NCBI GenBank assembly: GCA_963806395.1 | Contig: CAWDYI010000008.1 | Location: 124,001-188,000, forward strand | DNA: 64,000 bases | Reading direction: 5' to 3' | Source of the DNA: DASSUW01 sp963806395 | Lineage (GTDB): Bacteria; Actinomycetota; Thermoleophilia; Solirubrobacterales; Solirubrobacteraceae | Part shown: positions 43,532 through 51,603 of the stretch, piece by piece | Numbering within the stretch: the first letter of the stretch is position 1 | Layout: every line of letters starts with the position of its first letter | Notes under the pieces: generated by a model | Database searches by the model: none | What the model was told of the DNA's origin: nothing | Seen by the model: the letters and a program-made list of their open reading frames with translations, nothing else | Made by a program: the position numbers and the translations under genes

Positions 43532-45118
43532 ATGATGCGCGCCGGCCTCGCCGTCGTCGTCATCTTGGCGGCGTTCCCGAGCGCGGCTGCTGCCGCGCCC
43601 GACACGCGAGTCACCTTCTACTTCGGGCTCGAGCGCCCGGAGGCGGCTGCCCGCGCCGCGTTCTTCGCTGCCAGCACGTCCCGGCAGTTCGCGACAGTCC
43701 GCGAGATCTCACACCGCTACGGCGCAAGCGACCGTACGAAAGCGCGCTTCAGACACGCCGTCCACCGCCGCCGCTTCTCCGTGCGGATCGACCGGTCCGG
43801 TGTCTTCGCGCGCGTCACCGGCACGGTGCGGCTCTTTGAGGACGTGTTCGGACGCCGAATCCAAGAGGAGTTCGACAACGACGTGCAGGCCGACGGCTAC
43901 TTCGCCCGTCATCGGCTTCGGCTCCCGCGTGACATACGCCCGCTGGTCCGCGACGTCGTCCCCTCCTACGCCCGGTCGAGAGCTGTCGCGCAGACCGCGC
44001 AGAAGGGTCCAGGCAACGAAGGCAGGTGGCGCGGCGGCTGCAAGAAGGCGAAGGCCACCGGCGGCTACAGCTTCGCCCAGGTGCGGCACGCCTACGGGAT
44101 CGACTCGGTCGGCGCCGGCGCTGGCGCCTCTGTGGCGATCATGAACGTCGGCGAGGGCATGACGGCCGGCGATCGGCGCACGTACGCGCAGTGCTTCGGC
44201 CTGCGGCGCATCCGCGCGCGCACGCTCCTCACCGACGGCCAGGCCCAGCCGTTCGGCCGCGGCACCTTCGAGCCGCAGGAGGACCTCGCGCTGGTGCGCG
44301 GCATGGCTCCGCGGCTGCGGTCGGTGACGTTCACCCAGACCTGGGAGACGCCCGAGATGTGGTTCCTCGGCCCGGCCCAAGTGCTCGCCGCGCCGCGCCT
44401 CCCCGCGTCGCTCTCGATCTCCTATGGCGAGTGCGAAAAGAGCGTCCGGGGCCCGGATGCCGGAGCGCCATCACGGGCCGGCGCACGGCTGATGGACGCG
44501 GTGCTGGTGCGGCTTGGGCTCGCAGGCGTGAGCACGTTCGCCGCCGCCGGCGACTTCGGCTCGACCTGCGATGGGCAGCCGTTCGCCGGCGTCACGTGGC
44601 CTGGCTCGTCGCCGTTTCTGACGTCGGTCGGCGGCACCCGGCTGGTGCTCGACAAGCAGAACCGGCGCGTCCGCGAGGTCGTCTGGAACGACCTGCCGTG
44701 GACGCCCGCCGACAGCGGCGGCGGCGCGGGCGGAGGCGGCTACGCCGCGTACTCGCCCCGGCCGCCGTACCAGCACGGCGGGAGCCGACGTGCGGTGCCG
44801 GACGTGTCCGCCCACGCATCGATGTTCCCGGCCTGGCCGGTGAACCTCGGCAAGTTCTGGGTCCCGGACGGCGGGACGAGCGCCTCGACGCCGCTGCTCG
44901 CGAGCGCGTTCGCGGTGTTGAGCGCGCGGCTGGGGACGCGACTCGGTCCGGTCAACGGCACGCTGTACGCGCTCGCCGACCGGGCCGTCTATGACGTCCG
45001 GTCCGGCAACAACGGCTACGACCGCCGCGTGCCGGCACGCCGTGCGGGGCGGGGCTACGACCTCGCGAGCGGGCTCGGCGTGCCGCGCATGCGCGAGCTC
45101 GCGGCCGCGCTGCGGTGA
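43532..45118 (+). CDS. Sedolisin (S53) family serine peptidase, secreted
   Basis: This is a 528-residue preproprotein with a signal peptide at about 1-22, a pro-kumamolisin activation domain at about 25-150, then the S53 catalytic domain. The catalytic set is visible: Glu247 and Asp251 (FEPQEDLALV), oxyanion Asp341 (AAAGDFGS) and Ser450 (DGGTSASTP). The ending DLASGLGVPRM fits the calcium-site region. Sedolisins are acid-active extracellular endopeptidases. ATG 43532 is chosen; a second ATG follows at once. The surrounding genes are fragments, but this one appears intact. Confidence 0.85.
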   Translation: MMRAGLAVVVILAAFPSAAAAAPDTRVTFYFGLERPEAAARAAFFAASTSRQFATVREISHRYGASDRTKARFRHAVHRRRFSVRIDRSGVFARVTGTVRLFEDVFGRRIQEEFDNDVQADGYFARHRLRLPRDIRPLVRDVVPSYARSRAVAQTAQKGPGNEGRWRGGCKKAKATGGYSFAQVRHAYGIDSVGAGAGASVAIMNVGEGMTAGDRRTYAQCFGLRRIRARTLLTDGQAQPFGRGTFEPQEDLALVRGMAPRLRSVTFTQTWETPEMWFLGPAQVLAAPRLPASLSISYGECEKSVRGPDAGAPSRAGARLMDAVLVRLGLAGVSTFAAAGDFGSTCDGQPFAGVTWPGSSPFLTSVGGTRLVLDKQNRRVREVVWNDLPWTPADSGGGAGGGGYAAYSPRPPYQHGGSRRAVPDVSAHASMFPAWPVNLGKFWVPDGGTSASTPLLASAFAVLSARLGTRLGPVNGTLYALADRAVYDVRSGNNGYDRRVPARRAGRGYDLASGLGVPRMRELAAALR

Positions 45119-45255
45119 AACACCGCGAGCCCGACGAGCAGCCACACGAAGAGCCGTAGCCGGGTCGCGAGCCCGAGCGTCGCCATCAGCGTGTTCGTCA
45201 CCGGCGTGCGCGTGCGCGGGTCCACGCGCGCGAACGCCCCGGGCAGCAGGCCGTG
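45119..45255 (-). pseudogene. APC-family amino-acid permease fragment
   Basis: The minus strand reads LLPGAFARVDPRTRTPVTNT followed by a hydrophobic stretch. FARV.P..RTPV.NT is the cytoplasmic loop of APC permeases. There is no start, and both ends are lost. It lies directly downstream of the LysX-like fragments, suggesting deletion-joined genes. Confidence 0.55.
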
Positions 45256-45522
45256 CCCGCCGCGTTGGCGATCAGGTACTCGGTCATCCCGTTCGGCGCC
45301 TCAGGGTCGTGCTGCATGAGCTCCAGCGACCAGCCGGGGTTGTCGCCGAAGCACGGCGTGAGCCGCAGGAACCCGAGCGGGCGTTCGTCGGCGGTGAACG
45401 CGACCGCAGGAGGCAGGGTACGGCTCGATGCCGCGATTGCGCAGGTCCTCGAGCTTCGCCAGGCGCCGCGCGCGCTCGGTGGCGACCACGTCCTCGTGAT
45501 CAATTCGGGTGGTCGTATCCAT
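45256..45522 (-). pseudogene. LysX-like remnants: LysS N-terminus joined to a DUF2156 fragment
   Basis: From ATG 45522 the minus strand encodes VATERARRLAKLEDLRNRGI and EPYP, the N-terminus of a lysyl-tRNA synthetase. The frame then changes to PLGFLRLTPCFGDNPGWSLE and LMQHDPEAPNGMTEYLIANA, a piece of the DUF2156 lysyl-phosphatidylglycerol transferase domain. In LysX proteins these two domains are fused in the opposite order, so deletion or rearrangement is evident. Confidence 0.65.
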
Positions 45523-45567
45523 GGCGGCCAGGCTCCCGTTTCGTGAGGGCCGGGTCGTCGCAATCGA

Positions 45568-46287
45568 CTACTGCATCTGGTTGTGCGCAATACATAGCTC
45601 GCGCGCGAGGCGGACGGGTTGCTCAAGCGGGAGCATGTGCCCCACGCCTTCGACGAGCGAGAACCGCGCGCCGGGAATCACGGCCGCCGCCGCTTTGAGG
45701 CCTCTTGGCTCGCCCACCGTGTCGCGTTCCGCCGCCACGATCTGGGTCTTCACGCCGGCGGCGGCGAGGGCCGACACGCCGTCGAACGCGGCGATCAACC
45801 TGAACGCCTGCGCAAGGGTCTCCGGCCGCACGGCCTCCATCCTTTCCCTCGCGTACTGCACGGCGGCACTCTCGCGCTCGATCTCCTTGGGCGTGAACCA
45901 CCGCTGGATCGCCGCCTCCCTGATGGCCTCCATCCCGCCGCTCGCAATGGCGTCGGCCGCCGCCGCAAACGGCGGATACGGCTCCAGCCGGCAGCACACG
46001 ATGGCGACCGAGCTTGTGCGCTCCGGATACCGCACGGCGAAGTTCGCCACAACCTGCGCGCCAAACGAGTGGCCGATGACGTGTGCGCGACCAAGGTGGT
46101 GCGCGTCCAGCACGCGCACCAGATCGTCGGCCAGCTGGTCATAGCTGTCCGGCAGTTCCTCTTTCGCCGCCGCCCCATGACCGGGAAGGTCGTACGTGAC
46201 CGCACGGACTTGTGGCAGCTCACGGATCAACGGGTCCCAGGCGTGTCGGTCGAGCGGCGTGCCGTGAATGAAGACTGCATCGAGCAT
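45568..46287 (-). CDS. Alpha/beta hydrolase
   Basis: This is a 239-residue alpha/beta-hydrolase-fold protein with oxyanion-hole FIHGTPLDRHAW, nucleophile elbow GHSFGAQ (Ser), and a C-terminal GVGHMLPLEQP carrying the catalytic His. The Asp is probably in the AAERDTVGEP segment. There is no signal peptide. It is an intact single gene among remnants. The substrate is unknown; the family includes esterases, lactonases and haloperoxidase-like enzymes. It is divergent from the secreted protein at 46440. Confidence 0.82.
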   Translation of the reverse strand: MLDAVFIHGTPLDRHAWDPLIRELPQVRAVTYDLPGHGAAAKEELPDSYDQLADDLVRVLDAHHLGRAHVIGHSFGAQVVANFAVRYPERTSSVAIVCCRLEPYPPFAAAADAIASGGMEAIREAAIQRWFTPKEIERESAAVQYARERMEAVRPETLAQAFRLIAAFDGVSALAAAGVKTQIVAAERDTVGEPRGLKAAAAVIPGARFSLVEGVGHMLPLEQPVRLARELCIAHNQMQ

Positions 46288-46332
46288 GCGGAAAGGATCG
46301 GCGCGCAGCGGGGCCGCCGGATCGGTAGCCGC

Positions 46333-46380
46333 TTACGTAACCGCGGCGCTGAGGGATTTGCGTAGTCGCGTACTGACGAC
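46333..46380 (+). promoter_or_regulatory. Shared upstream motif, secreted-protein gene 2
   Basis: The palindrome TTACGTAA (46333-46340) is followed by GCGTAGTCGCGTACTGACGA (from 46360), 59 nt before the ATG at 46440. Compared with the element at 41843, CGTAG..GCGTACTGA.GAC is identical. Confidence 0.5.
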
Positions 46381-46439
46381 CGGGCGTCGGAACGGACGGA
46401 AGCTACCACCACATCAATCCTCCCCAAGGAGCACCACAC

Positions 46440-47252
46440 ATGCACCGTCCGTCCCTCACCGCCCGCCGCGCCGCGGCGCTGGTGGCCCTCCCGCTGGCCG
46501 CTGCGGCGATCGCGGCTCCCGCCGCCGACGCCGCGCCGGCCCGCAGCGACCTCTACGTGGCGACCACCACCCAGGGCAAGGTCACCCCGCTCGCCCACGG
46601 CGCCTACCGGATCAAGTTCAGCGACCCGGCGAAGTCCATCTCGGCCTTTACCGACCGCCCCGAGCGCCACACCTCAACCGAGTCTCTGAGGTCGTTCGTC
46701 TCTGGCTGGAAGAACAACGGCTTCGCGGCCGACCACCCGAACGCCGCCCTCGTCGTCGACGGCGCCCCGGCCGGCCACGACACGTACACGTATGAGATTT
46801 CCAAGCCGCGTATCACCCGCTCCGGTGCTCTCGTGCTGCGTGCCAAGCGCCTGGGTGCCCGCGCACCGCGCCACTTCGGCCGCGCAAGCCTGTTCATCGA
46901 CGACTCCGGAGTCCAGACCCCGATCACGATCTCCGCCACGGTCGGCCCGGGCCAGAGCGCGCTCCTGGAGTTCGACGACCCCATCGACATCGAGCCCACG
47001 GACGCGTTCACGCCGGAGTTCACGGCCACAAACGGTGCGTTCGCCGAGCTCACCGACGAAGGCCTGGTCATGTCCAACGGCCACAGCGGCCAGTCCTCGA
47101 ACGTCGCGCTCGCCATCGACGCCGATCACGTCGGCACCGGCCCGATCACCGGCACCGCCAACCTGCTCGGCGCCGCGACCGCGTCCATCACGGTCCCCGG
47201 TCACGCGCCGGTGACGATCGCCAACGGGCCCTTCAGCGTCCCTGTGAGCTGA
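46440..47252 (+). CDS. Secreted hypothetical protein (270 residues)
   Basis: AAGGAG precedes the ATG. The N-terminus carries RR followed by an Ala/Leu-rich signal peptide ending ADAAPA (about residues 1-32). The mature protein has beta-rich, Thr/Ala/Asp-rich sequence without cysteines. No known domain is recognised. It is one of three secreted proteins preceded by the CTACGTAG-type motif and is followed by a strong hairpin terminator. It was probably acquired with the island. Confidence 0.7.
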   Translation: MHRPSLTARRAAALVALPLAAAAIAAPAADAAPARSDLYVATTTQGKVTPLAHGAYRIKFSDPAKSISAFTDRPERHTSTESLRSFVSGWKNNGFAADHPNAALVVDGAPAGHDTYTYEISKPRITRSGALVLRAKRLGARAPRHFGRASLFIDDSGVQTPITISATVGPGQSALLEFDDPIDIEPTDAFTPEFTATNGAFAELTDEGLVMSNGHSGQSSNVALAIDADHVGTGPITGTANLLGAATASITVPGHAPVTIANGPFSVPVS

Positions 47253-47265
47253 AAGCCCATCGTTA

Positions 47266-47298
47266 GTGGCCGCGTTCCCACCCCGGGAGCGCGGCCAC
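47266..47298 (+). terminator. Hairpin terminator after the secreted protein
   Basis: GTGGCCGCG (47266-47274) pairs with CGCGGCCAC (47290-47298), with a further TCCC/GGGA inner pairing. It starts 13 bp after the stop codon. There is no T-tract, as is common in high-GC actinobacteria. Confidence 0.6.
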
Positions 47299-47406
47299 GT
47301 GCATAGGCCGCTCACACGGCGCACGCGTGTGGCGATAGGGTCAGCGGTCTTGACCGACGGCGGCGAGTACGGACACTAGCCAGGACTCCGCGAGGAGTTC
47401 ATCACG

Positions 47407-47694
47407 GTGGGACTCGAGCAGGCGCTGGAAGGCCTTGCCGATCGTGTCCAGGCGAGGTCACTCGAACTTGCCGAAGCCCACGCGCTGATGCTGCGCCACG
47501 GGGCGCGCCTGCTCGGCGAGGCGCTCGGGAGCCAGAGCGCGGGACCCGATGCAGCGACGACACAGGCCGCATTCGTCAATCGCCTCGCCGACTTCCTTGG
47601 CGGCGATCGTGCTGATCGACTTGGTGTCTCGCCGCCGAGATTGCTGACCGGCTGCTCCGCCCACGGCCGGACTCGGAAGGGCGGCGCTTCTTGA
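47407..47694 (+). CDS. Doubtful small hypothetical frame
   Basis: This 95-residue frame from GTG 47407 has a helical N-terminal part (LEQALEGLADRVQARSLELA). The C-terminal 25 residues look non-coding. No family is recognised and no ribosome site is clear. It precedes the LAL remnant and may be part of the same decayed gene in another frame. Confidence 0.25.
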   Translation: MGLEQALEGLADRVQARSLELAEAHALMLRHGARLLGEALGSQSAGPDAATTQAAFVNRLADFLGGDRADRLGVSPPRLLTGCSAHGRTRKGGAS

Positions 47695-47846
47695 GCGACC
47701 GCAGATTCCGTTGGCGGGCAATGAGCTTCTGGTTAACGACGGGAAGCAACGCTCTCTGGCATCCCAGCGCCGGAGCGAGCTCCAGAGCGCCACCGAACTC
47801 GACCTCATCTGCGCCTTCGCGATCTGGAGCGGCGTGGTCAACGGCA

Positions 47847-48296
47847 GTGGCCGCGTACGAGACAGCCCTCATGCACCATGCGGACAGCGACCGGCGGTTC
47901 GAGGAAGCTCGCACGCGCCTCGTCTATGGCGAGCACCTGCGACGGATGAAGCGCCGCTCGGATGCGCGCACGCAGCTCCGTGCCGCCATCGACATCTTCG
48001 AGCGGCTCGGCGCGGCGCCCTGGGAAGAACGCGCGCGAACCGAGTTCCGCGCGACCGGCGAGACGGCCCGCAAGCGCGACCCGAGCACGCTCGACCAGCT
48101 GACCCCGCAGGAGATGCAGATCGTGCGGCACGTGGCCGAAGGAACCACGAACAAGGCGGTCGCGGCTCAGCTCTTCATCAGCCCGCGCACCGTCGCGTAC
48201 CACCTCCGCAACGTGTTCGTGAAACTCGGGATCTCGTCGCGTGCCGAGCTCATCCGCCTGCCCGACGTCGAAGAGGTCCTTGGCGGTATGACCTAG
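47847..48296 (+). pseudogene. LAL-type LuxR regulator, C-terminal fragment
   Basis: About 150 residues remain: repeat-region FEEARTRLVYGEHLRRMKRR and RAAIDIFERLGA, then the LuxR helix-turn-helix LTPQEMQIVRHVAEGTTNKA with SPRTVAYHLRNVFVKLGISS. The ATPase domain and most of the repeat region are missing. A short protein from GTG 47847 could still bind DNA. It lies just upstream of a motif-bearing secreted-protein gene. Confidence 0.75.
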
Positions 48297-48309
48297 CGCC
48301 GCACGCGGG

Positions 48310-48355
48310 CTACGTAGTACACCCGCGCTAGAAGCCGTAGTCGGCTACGGCTGAC
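48310..48355 (+). promoter_or_regulatory. Shared upstream motif, secreted-protein gene 3
   Basis: CTACGTAG (48310-48317) is followed by CCGTAG-TCGG-CTACGG and CTGAC (48335-48355), 71 nt before the ATG at 48427. It resembles the elements at 41820 and 46333 but is more symmetric. Confidence 0.45.
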
Positions 48356-48426
48356 GCGCAGGGCCCCGTGGCGGAGGCTTGCGGTCGTCTCGAACACCTC
48401 CCACCACCACAAGGAGCTCTCCACCA

Positions 48427-48855
48427 ATGACCGTTTCCAAGAAGGCCGTTGCCGCCGCTCTCGCCGCCGCGATCGGCGCCGGCGCTGTTGTGCCCGCCGC
48501 CCAGGCCGCGACGACGACCACGACGACGACCCGCACGTCCGTCTACCACATCCGCGTCAACGACGGGATCCTCGCCGGCGGCGGCAACGTCGTCCGCGCG
48601 AAGGTCGTCGTCAAGAACCCGGACCGGACCGTGCGCAGCTGGTACAGCCGCGCGACGATCCAGAAGGTCGTCCGCAAGGGCGTCAACAACCAGATCCAGA
48701 AGACCTACCGGAGCCAGGGCTACCGCTGCGTGCCGGTGCTGGACGGCAGCATGAACGCGTCGACCGCGCACTTCACGTGCAAGCTGCGCGGCGCCGACGT
48801 GCCGACCACTGTCACGGTCACCTACACCGCCGCGTTCATGCAGAACGTCGGCTGA
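48427..48855 (+). CDS. Secreted hypothetical protein with threonine run (142 residues)
   Basis: CAAGGAG lies upstream of the ATG. A signal peptide covers about 1-27 (KKAVAAALAAAIGAGAVVPA ... AQA) and is followed by seven consecutive Thr residues. The mature part is basic and beta-rich with two cysteines (GYRCVPVL, HFTCKLRG) that could form a disulfide. No family is recognised. It ends before a strong intrinsic terminator. Confidence 0.7.
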   Translation: MTVSKKAVAAALAAAIGAGAVVPAAQAATTTTTTTRTSVYHIRVNDGILAGGGNVVRAKVVVKNPDRTVRSWYSRATIQKVVRKGVNNQIQKTYRSQGYRCVPVLDGSMNASTAHFTCKLRGADVPTTVTVTYTAAFMQNVG

Positions 48856-48880
48856 TCGCGGCCGACACCCTGCGGCGCGA

Positions 48881-48907
48881 GAGAGGCGGCCCACCGGGCC
48901 GCCTCTC
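48881..48907 (+). terminator. Intrinsic terminator
   Basis: GAGAGGCGGCCC-ACC-GGGCCGCCTCTC is a perfect 12-bp stem with a 3-nt loop followed by TTCC, 25 bp after the stop codon. Confidence 0.8.
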
Positions 48908-48927
48908 TTCCGCACTCAGCGCCAGAA

Positions 48928-48980
48928 GCGTCGATTTGCAGGCACTTCTCATGCCGGAGGAGGGACTCGAACCCCTGACA
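48928..48980. repeat. Attachment-site fragment B (truncated tRNA 3' end)
   Basis: GCGTCGATTTGCAGGCACTT and the following bases match the sequence before core C. From 48952, 29 bases match the tRNA 3' end with one mismatch, then similarity stops at about 48980, exactly where an SMP-30-type coding fragment begins. It is a recombination junction. Confidence 0.65.
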
Positions 48981-49182
48981 AGGACGGATCTGGACCAGCG
49001 CCGGCGAGGCGGTCCACTGCTACGAGCCCGATGGCACGCTCCTGGGCATGATCCTTGTCCCCGAGATCGTGTCGAACGTCGTCTTCGGCGGCCCGAAGCG
49101 CAACCGCCTTCTCATCGCGACGACGTCGCTGTACTCGATGCTGCTCACCGTCAATGGGGCGGTCACTCCGAGCACTCGATGA
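48979..49182 (+). pseudogene. SMP-30/gluconolactonase-like C-terminal fragment
   Basis: The frame reads GRIWTSAGEAVHCYEPDGTL, ILVPEIVSNVVFGGPKRNRL and a stop at 49180-49182, which is the conserved last quarter of SMP-30/lactonase proteins. It has no start and is joined directly to the tRNA-derived fragment, so the rest was lost by recombination at that point. Confidence 0.7.
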
Positions 49183-49906
49183 TGCCGCCGAACCACTCGA
49201 GCTTCCCGAGGTAACCGCTGAGCCTCAGGTACTCGATCTTGCCTGAGTCCTTGCAGTAGTCGGGCTTGGTGGCCACCAGGCGCATTCGCTTTCCGTTCTG
49301 CGGACAGTTGTCGCCAGGCCGGCAGTAGTCCAGACGCAGCTTCCCGAGGCCGATCGCCTTCCTGCCGCCGAAGCGCTTCCATTTGATGCCGGTCACGCGC
49401 TGTCCGGGACCGACGCCGGCGCGGGTGTCGTGAATGGTCTTCGGCCGTCGCTTCCACTTGGCGCCGAAGATGTAGCTCTCGTAGTAGATGCGGATTGTCG
49501 CCTGCACGCGCCGCGTGTACTCGGCTCGAAAGTCGTAGGACGCGGTCCAGCTCACGGTGTCCGCCGGTTGGCCGGTCACAGCGGGGTCGCAGATCGACGG
49601 TCCGTCGGCGAGCACCGTGATCGTGACCACCGTGCCGGCCACGATCGCCGCGGTCACGCGCGTACCGTCGAAGTCGTCGCGCTCGCCGACCTTGGGGCTG
49701 GAAACGGTGATGCCCTTGGCCCTGGCCGGGAGTGTCTTCGCGATCGACACGGAAGTGCCGCAGCCGGTCCCGGAGAACTCCTCCGTGCTGCCGGCGAAGA
49801 ACTTGAACGGAATCGAGTTCTTCGCCGTCAGCTTCGCCGCGGCCGCCGCTCCAGTAACGAGAAGCAGGGCGGCAGCGACCAGAAGGATCAGCGGCGTCCT
49901 AGTCAC
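49163..49906 (-). CDS. Secreted cysteine-containing hypothetical protein (247 residues)
   Basis: GTG 49906 gives a signal peptide (PLILLVAAALLLVTGAAAAA). The mature part has several cysteines (GTGCGTS, SICDPAV, DYCRPGDNCPQ, DYCKDS, IIECSE), suggesting disulfides, and beta-rich basic sequence. No domain is recognised. It ends 20 bp inside the SMP-30 remnant on the other strand. An in-frame upstream extension exists but is unlikely. Confidence 0.65.
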   Translation of the reverse strand: MTRTPLILLVAAALLLVTGAAAAAKLTAKNSIPFKFFAGSTEEFSGTGCGTSVSIAKTLPARAKGITVSSPKVGERDDFDGTRVTAAIVAGTVVTITVLADGPSICDPAVTGQPADTVSWTASYDFRAEYTRRVQATIRIYYESYIFGAKWKRRPKTIHDTRAGVGPGQRVTGIKWKRFGGRKAIGLGKLRLDYCRPGDNCPQNGKRMRLVATKPDYCKDSGKIEYLRLSGYLGKLEWFGGIIECSE

Positions 49907-50027
49907 GAGCCGACAGGACACGCGTGAGGCGCGCCGCTCCGATCGGTTGCTCGGAGTAGGCAGTTTGCAGCGTCGCGGTCCGGCGGCGCAGTGCATCACC
50001 GGTTCGCCGGAGTTCGGTCGCCGCGCA

Positions 50028-50285
50028 GGGGACTGCTCGGGGGACTGAAATGTCAGCGAGGCATTCACGACACCACGGCACACGGCCGAATCCGGAGGCA
50101 CAGAGCCCGGACACGCGGAATGTATTCCGCGTGTCCCTCTTGCGCAGAAAGCGCTGATTTGCAGGCGCTTCTCATGCCGGAGGAGGGACTCGAACCCCCG
50201 ACACGCGGATTATGATTCCGCGGCTCCTTGGCTCTACAGAGCCGTTTGCGGGGGCTGGGGGACATAAAAGGGGACGGATTCGCGC
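50028..50285. repeat. Attachment-site module C (tRNA 3' fragment plus flanks)
   Basis: This module lies in the gene-poor stretch 49907-50465. It holds the palindrome (50109-50136, same 13-bp arms as copy A) and 50175-50226, a 52-base copy of the tRNA 3' end with one mismatch. A right flank (CTCCTTGGCTCTACAG, then TTTGCGGGGGCTGGGGG) is shared with module A. The left flank GGGGGACTG...TGTCAGC also resembles sequence just upstream of the integrase start at 56790-56815. Confidence 0.75.
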
Positions 50286-50467
50286 GGGCGCATTCGGCGT
50301 GCTAGACGCGCCAGGCCCTCAACCTGGTCACTCGACTGTCATATCCGTCCGAATCGTGCCAGATCGTCCGTGTCGTCCCGTTTCGCGGACGATACGGACG
50401 CATCGGACGATCTGGATGTTGCCACGCGTGTTGCCACGGAGCCGCCGGCAGCCCGGAGTGCCCGCAT

Positions 50468-50911
50468 AGGAAAGCCGTCCGGACGCTGGGCCTCGAGCGC
50501 ATCGGCGTCCTCGGCGAGAAGGTCGAGCTCATCGAAGGCCGGATCGTCTTCGGGCGATACCCGTTCGCGTACTCTGCGGAGGCGGTCGCCGCCGCACACG
50601 CGGCTGGGATTGAACTCGCGGACTCGGTCGTGCCCGACGATACGGAGGAGGCGCGCCGGCGGAACTCGTCCTCGGCGCTGTCGAGAGCGGCGGCAGCGAT
50701 GCTCACCATGGAGCGCTGGCGCGTGCTGGAGGAAGTCGTTCTCATCCTCACGCAGGACGGCGGCGCGAGCTTAGCCCTGGCCGCCTCCTGGTGCGGGTCA
50801 GTCGATGATCGTTTGGATGGTCTCAGCCCGGCGGGGTGGCTTGAGGCAGGTCGTGATCTGCAGCCATTACTGCGGCTCGCGCGTTACGCCGCCACCCGGC
50901 TGGCTCAGTGA
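50468..50911 (+). pseudogene. N-terminally truncated hypothetical protein
   Basis: An open frame without a usable start begins inside the island and reads GVLGEKVELIEGRIVFGRYP, then a helical part ending WLEAGRDLQPLLRLARYAAT. A GTG at 50630 could start a 93-residue version. The last segment resembles C-termini of small Xre/MbcA-like antitoxins, but this is a weak impression. It lies just inside attachment copy C, so truncation by integration is plausible. Confidence 0.35.
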
Positions 50912-51004
50912 CGAGCGATGCTGAAGGACAGTCGTGCCGCCCCAGGACCGCCTCGGGCCTCGGGTTCCGTGCCAGCAGCAGTTCCCGACGGAGTTGGCGG
51001 AGAA

Positions 51005-51571
51005 CTACTGGCCCACGTTCCCGACCCGCGCCCCTGTGACGGGAGCATCCTTGCCCACCGAATCGACGCGGACTTCGCCCTCGATGGTGCCCCCCATCAC
51101 GTCGCCGGCCTCGACCCCCGTAGCCGCCGAGTGCAACTCCCTGACGTCGACCGAGCCGCGGACGACCGGCTGACCGCTCGGTTCTCGATTTTCGCCGACG
51201 AACGTGATGCGCTGGCCGACCGCGGACTCGAGGGCCCGCCTTAGTGCATCGGCCCTTCGAAGCAGGATCTCGTCGCTGGGATCGACGGACTTCACTCCGT
51301 CGACGAAGTCGAAAAGCTCCTTCCGCAGCTCATTCATCGACTCCGTGACTCGATCGACTTCCTCGTCGTCGATCGTCAGCAGCGCGATCGGATTGTCGAG
51401 TAGATCACTGGACTTGGCTTCCAGCGTCGAAGGCGGCGGCTCTTCGTTAGCGTCGATGGCCTCGCGGCGCTCGCGGCGACGTTTGAGGATCTCGCCAGCC
51501 TGCCCATAGAGGAACTTAATCCCCTCGGTCAGTGCTGCGGCGCCGAGCACTGCAAGACTGATCGGTTCCAC
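51005..51571 (-). CDS. Small partner protein of the STAND NTPase (unknown family)
   Basis: This is a protein of about 188 residues starting at GTG 51571 (or GTG 51577), 33 nt after the NTPase stop and on the same strand, so probably co-transcribed. It has a hydrophobic N-terminal helix (ISLAVLGAAALTEGIKFLYG), a very basic stretch (LKRRRERRE), an acidic helical middle (DDEEVDRVTESMNELRKELF) and a Gly/Val-rich C-terminal half with repeated short strands. No known domain is recognised. The membrane-like helix could make it an effector acting at the membrane, or a scaffold; this is speculation. Confidence 0.6.
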   Translation of the reverse strand: MEPISLAVLGAAALTEGIKFLYGQAGEILKRRRERREAIDANEEPPPSTLEAKSSDLLDNPIALLTIDDEEVDRVTESMNELRKELFDFVDGVKSVDPSDEILLRRADALRRALESAVGQRITFVGENREPSGQPVVRGSVDVRELHSAATGVEAGDVMGGTIEGEVRVDSVGKDAPVTGARVGNVGQ

Positions 51572-51603
51572 GGCCACCCCGTTTCGCTTCGGTGCTTCGC
51601 AGC

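Larger units (their letters stand above)
38111..50226. mobile_element. Outer, decayed integrative island between attachment copies A and C
   Basis: The segment is bounded by 52-bp direct repeats of the tRNA 3' end (38111-38162 and 50175-50226) with matching flanks. It carries LAL regulators, secreted proteins, a sedolisin and many broken genes, and no integrase of its own. Its cargo is unrelated to the catabolic genes on the left and the housekeeping genes on the right. Element status is inferred from the repeats and content. Confidence 0.55.

Noticed and set aside
49020..49457. Minus-strand frame of 145 residues overlapping the secreted protein
   Set aside because: Frame-shifted shadow of the secreted cysteine-containing protein at 49163-49906 and of the SMP-30 remnant.
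50302..50751. Minus-strand 149-residue frame in the inner element
   Set aside because: Ser/Arg/Thr-rich shadow; the plus strand holds a more protein-like, though truncated, frame.
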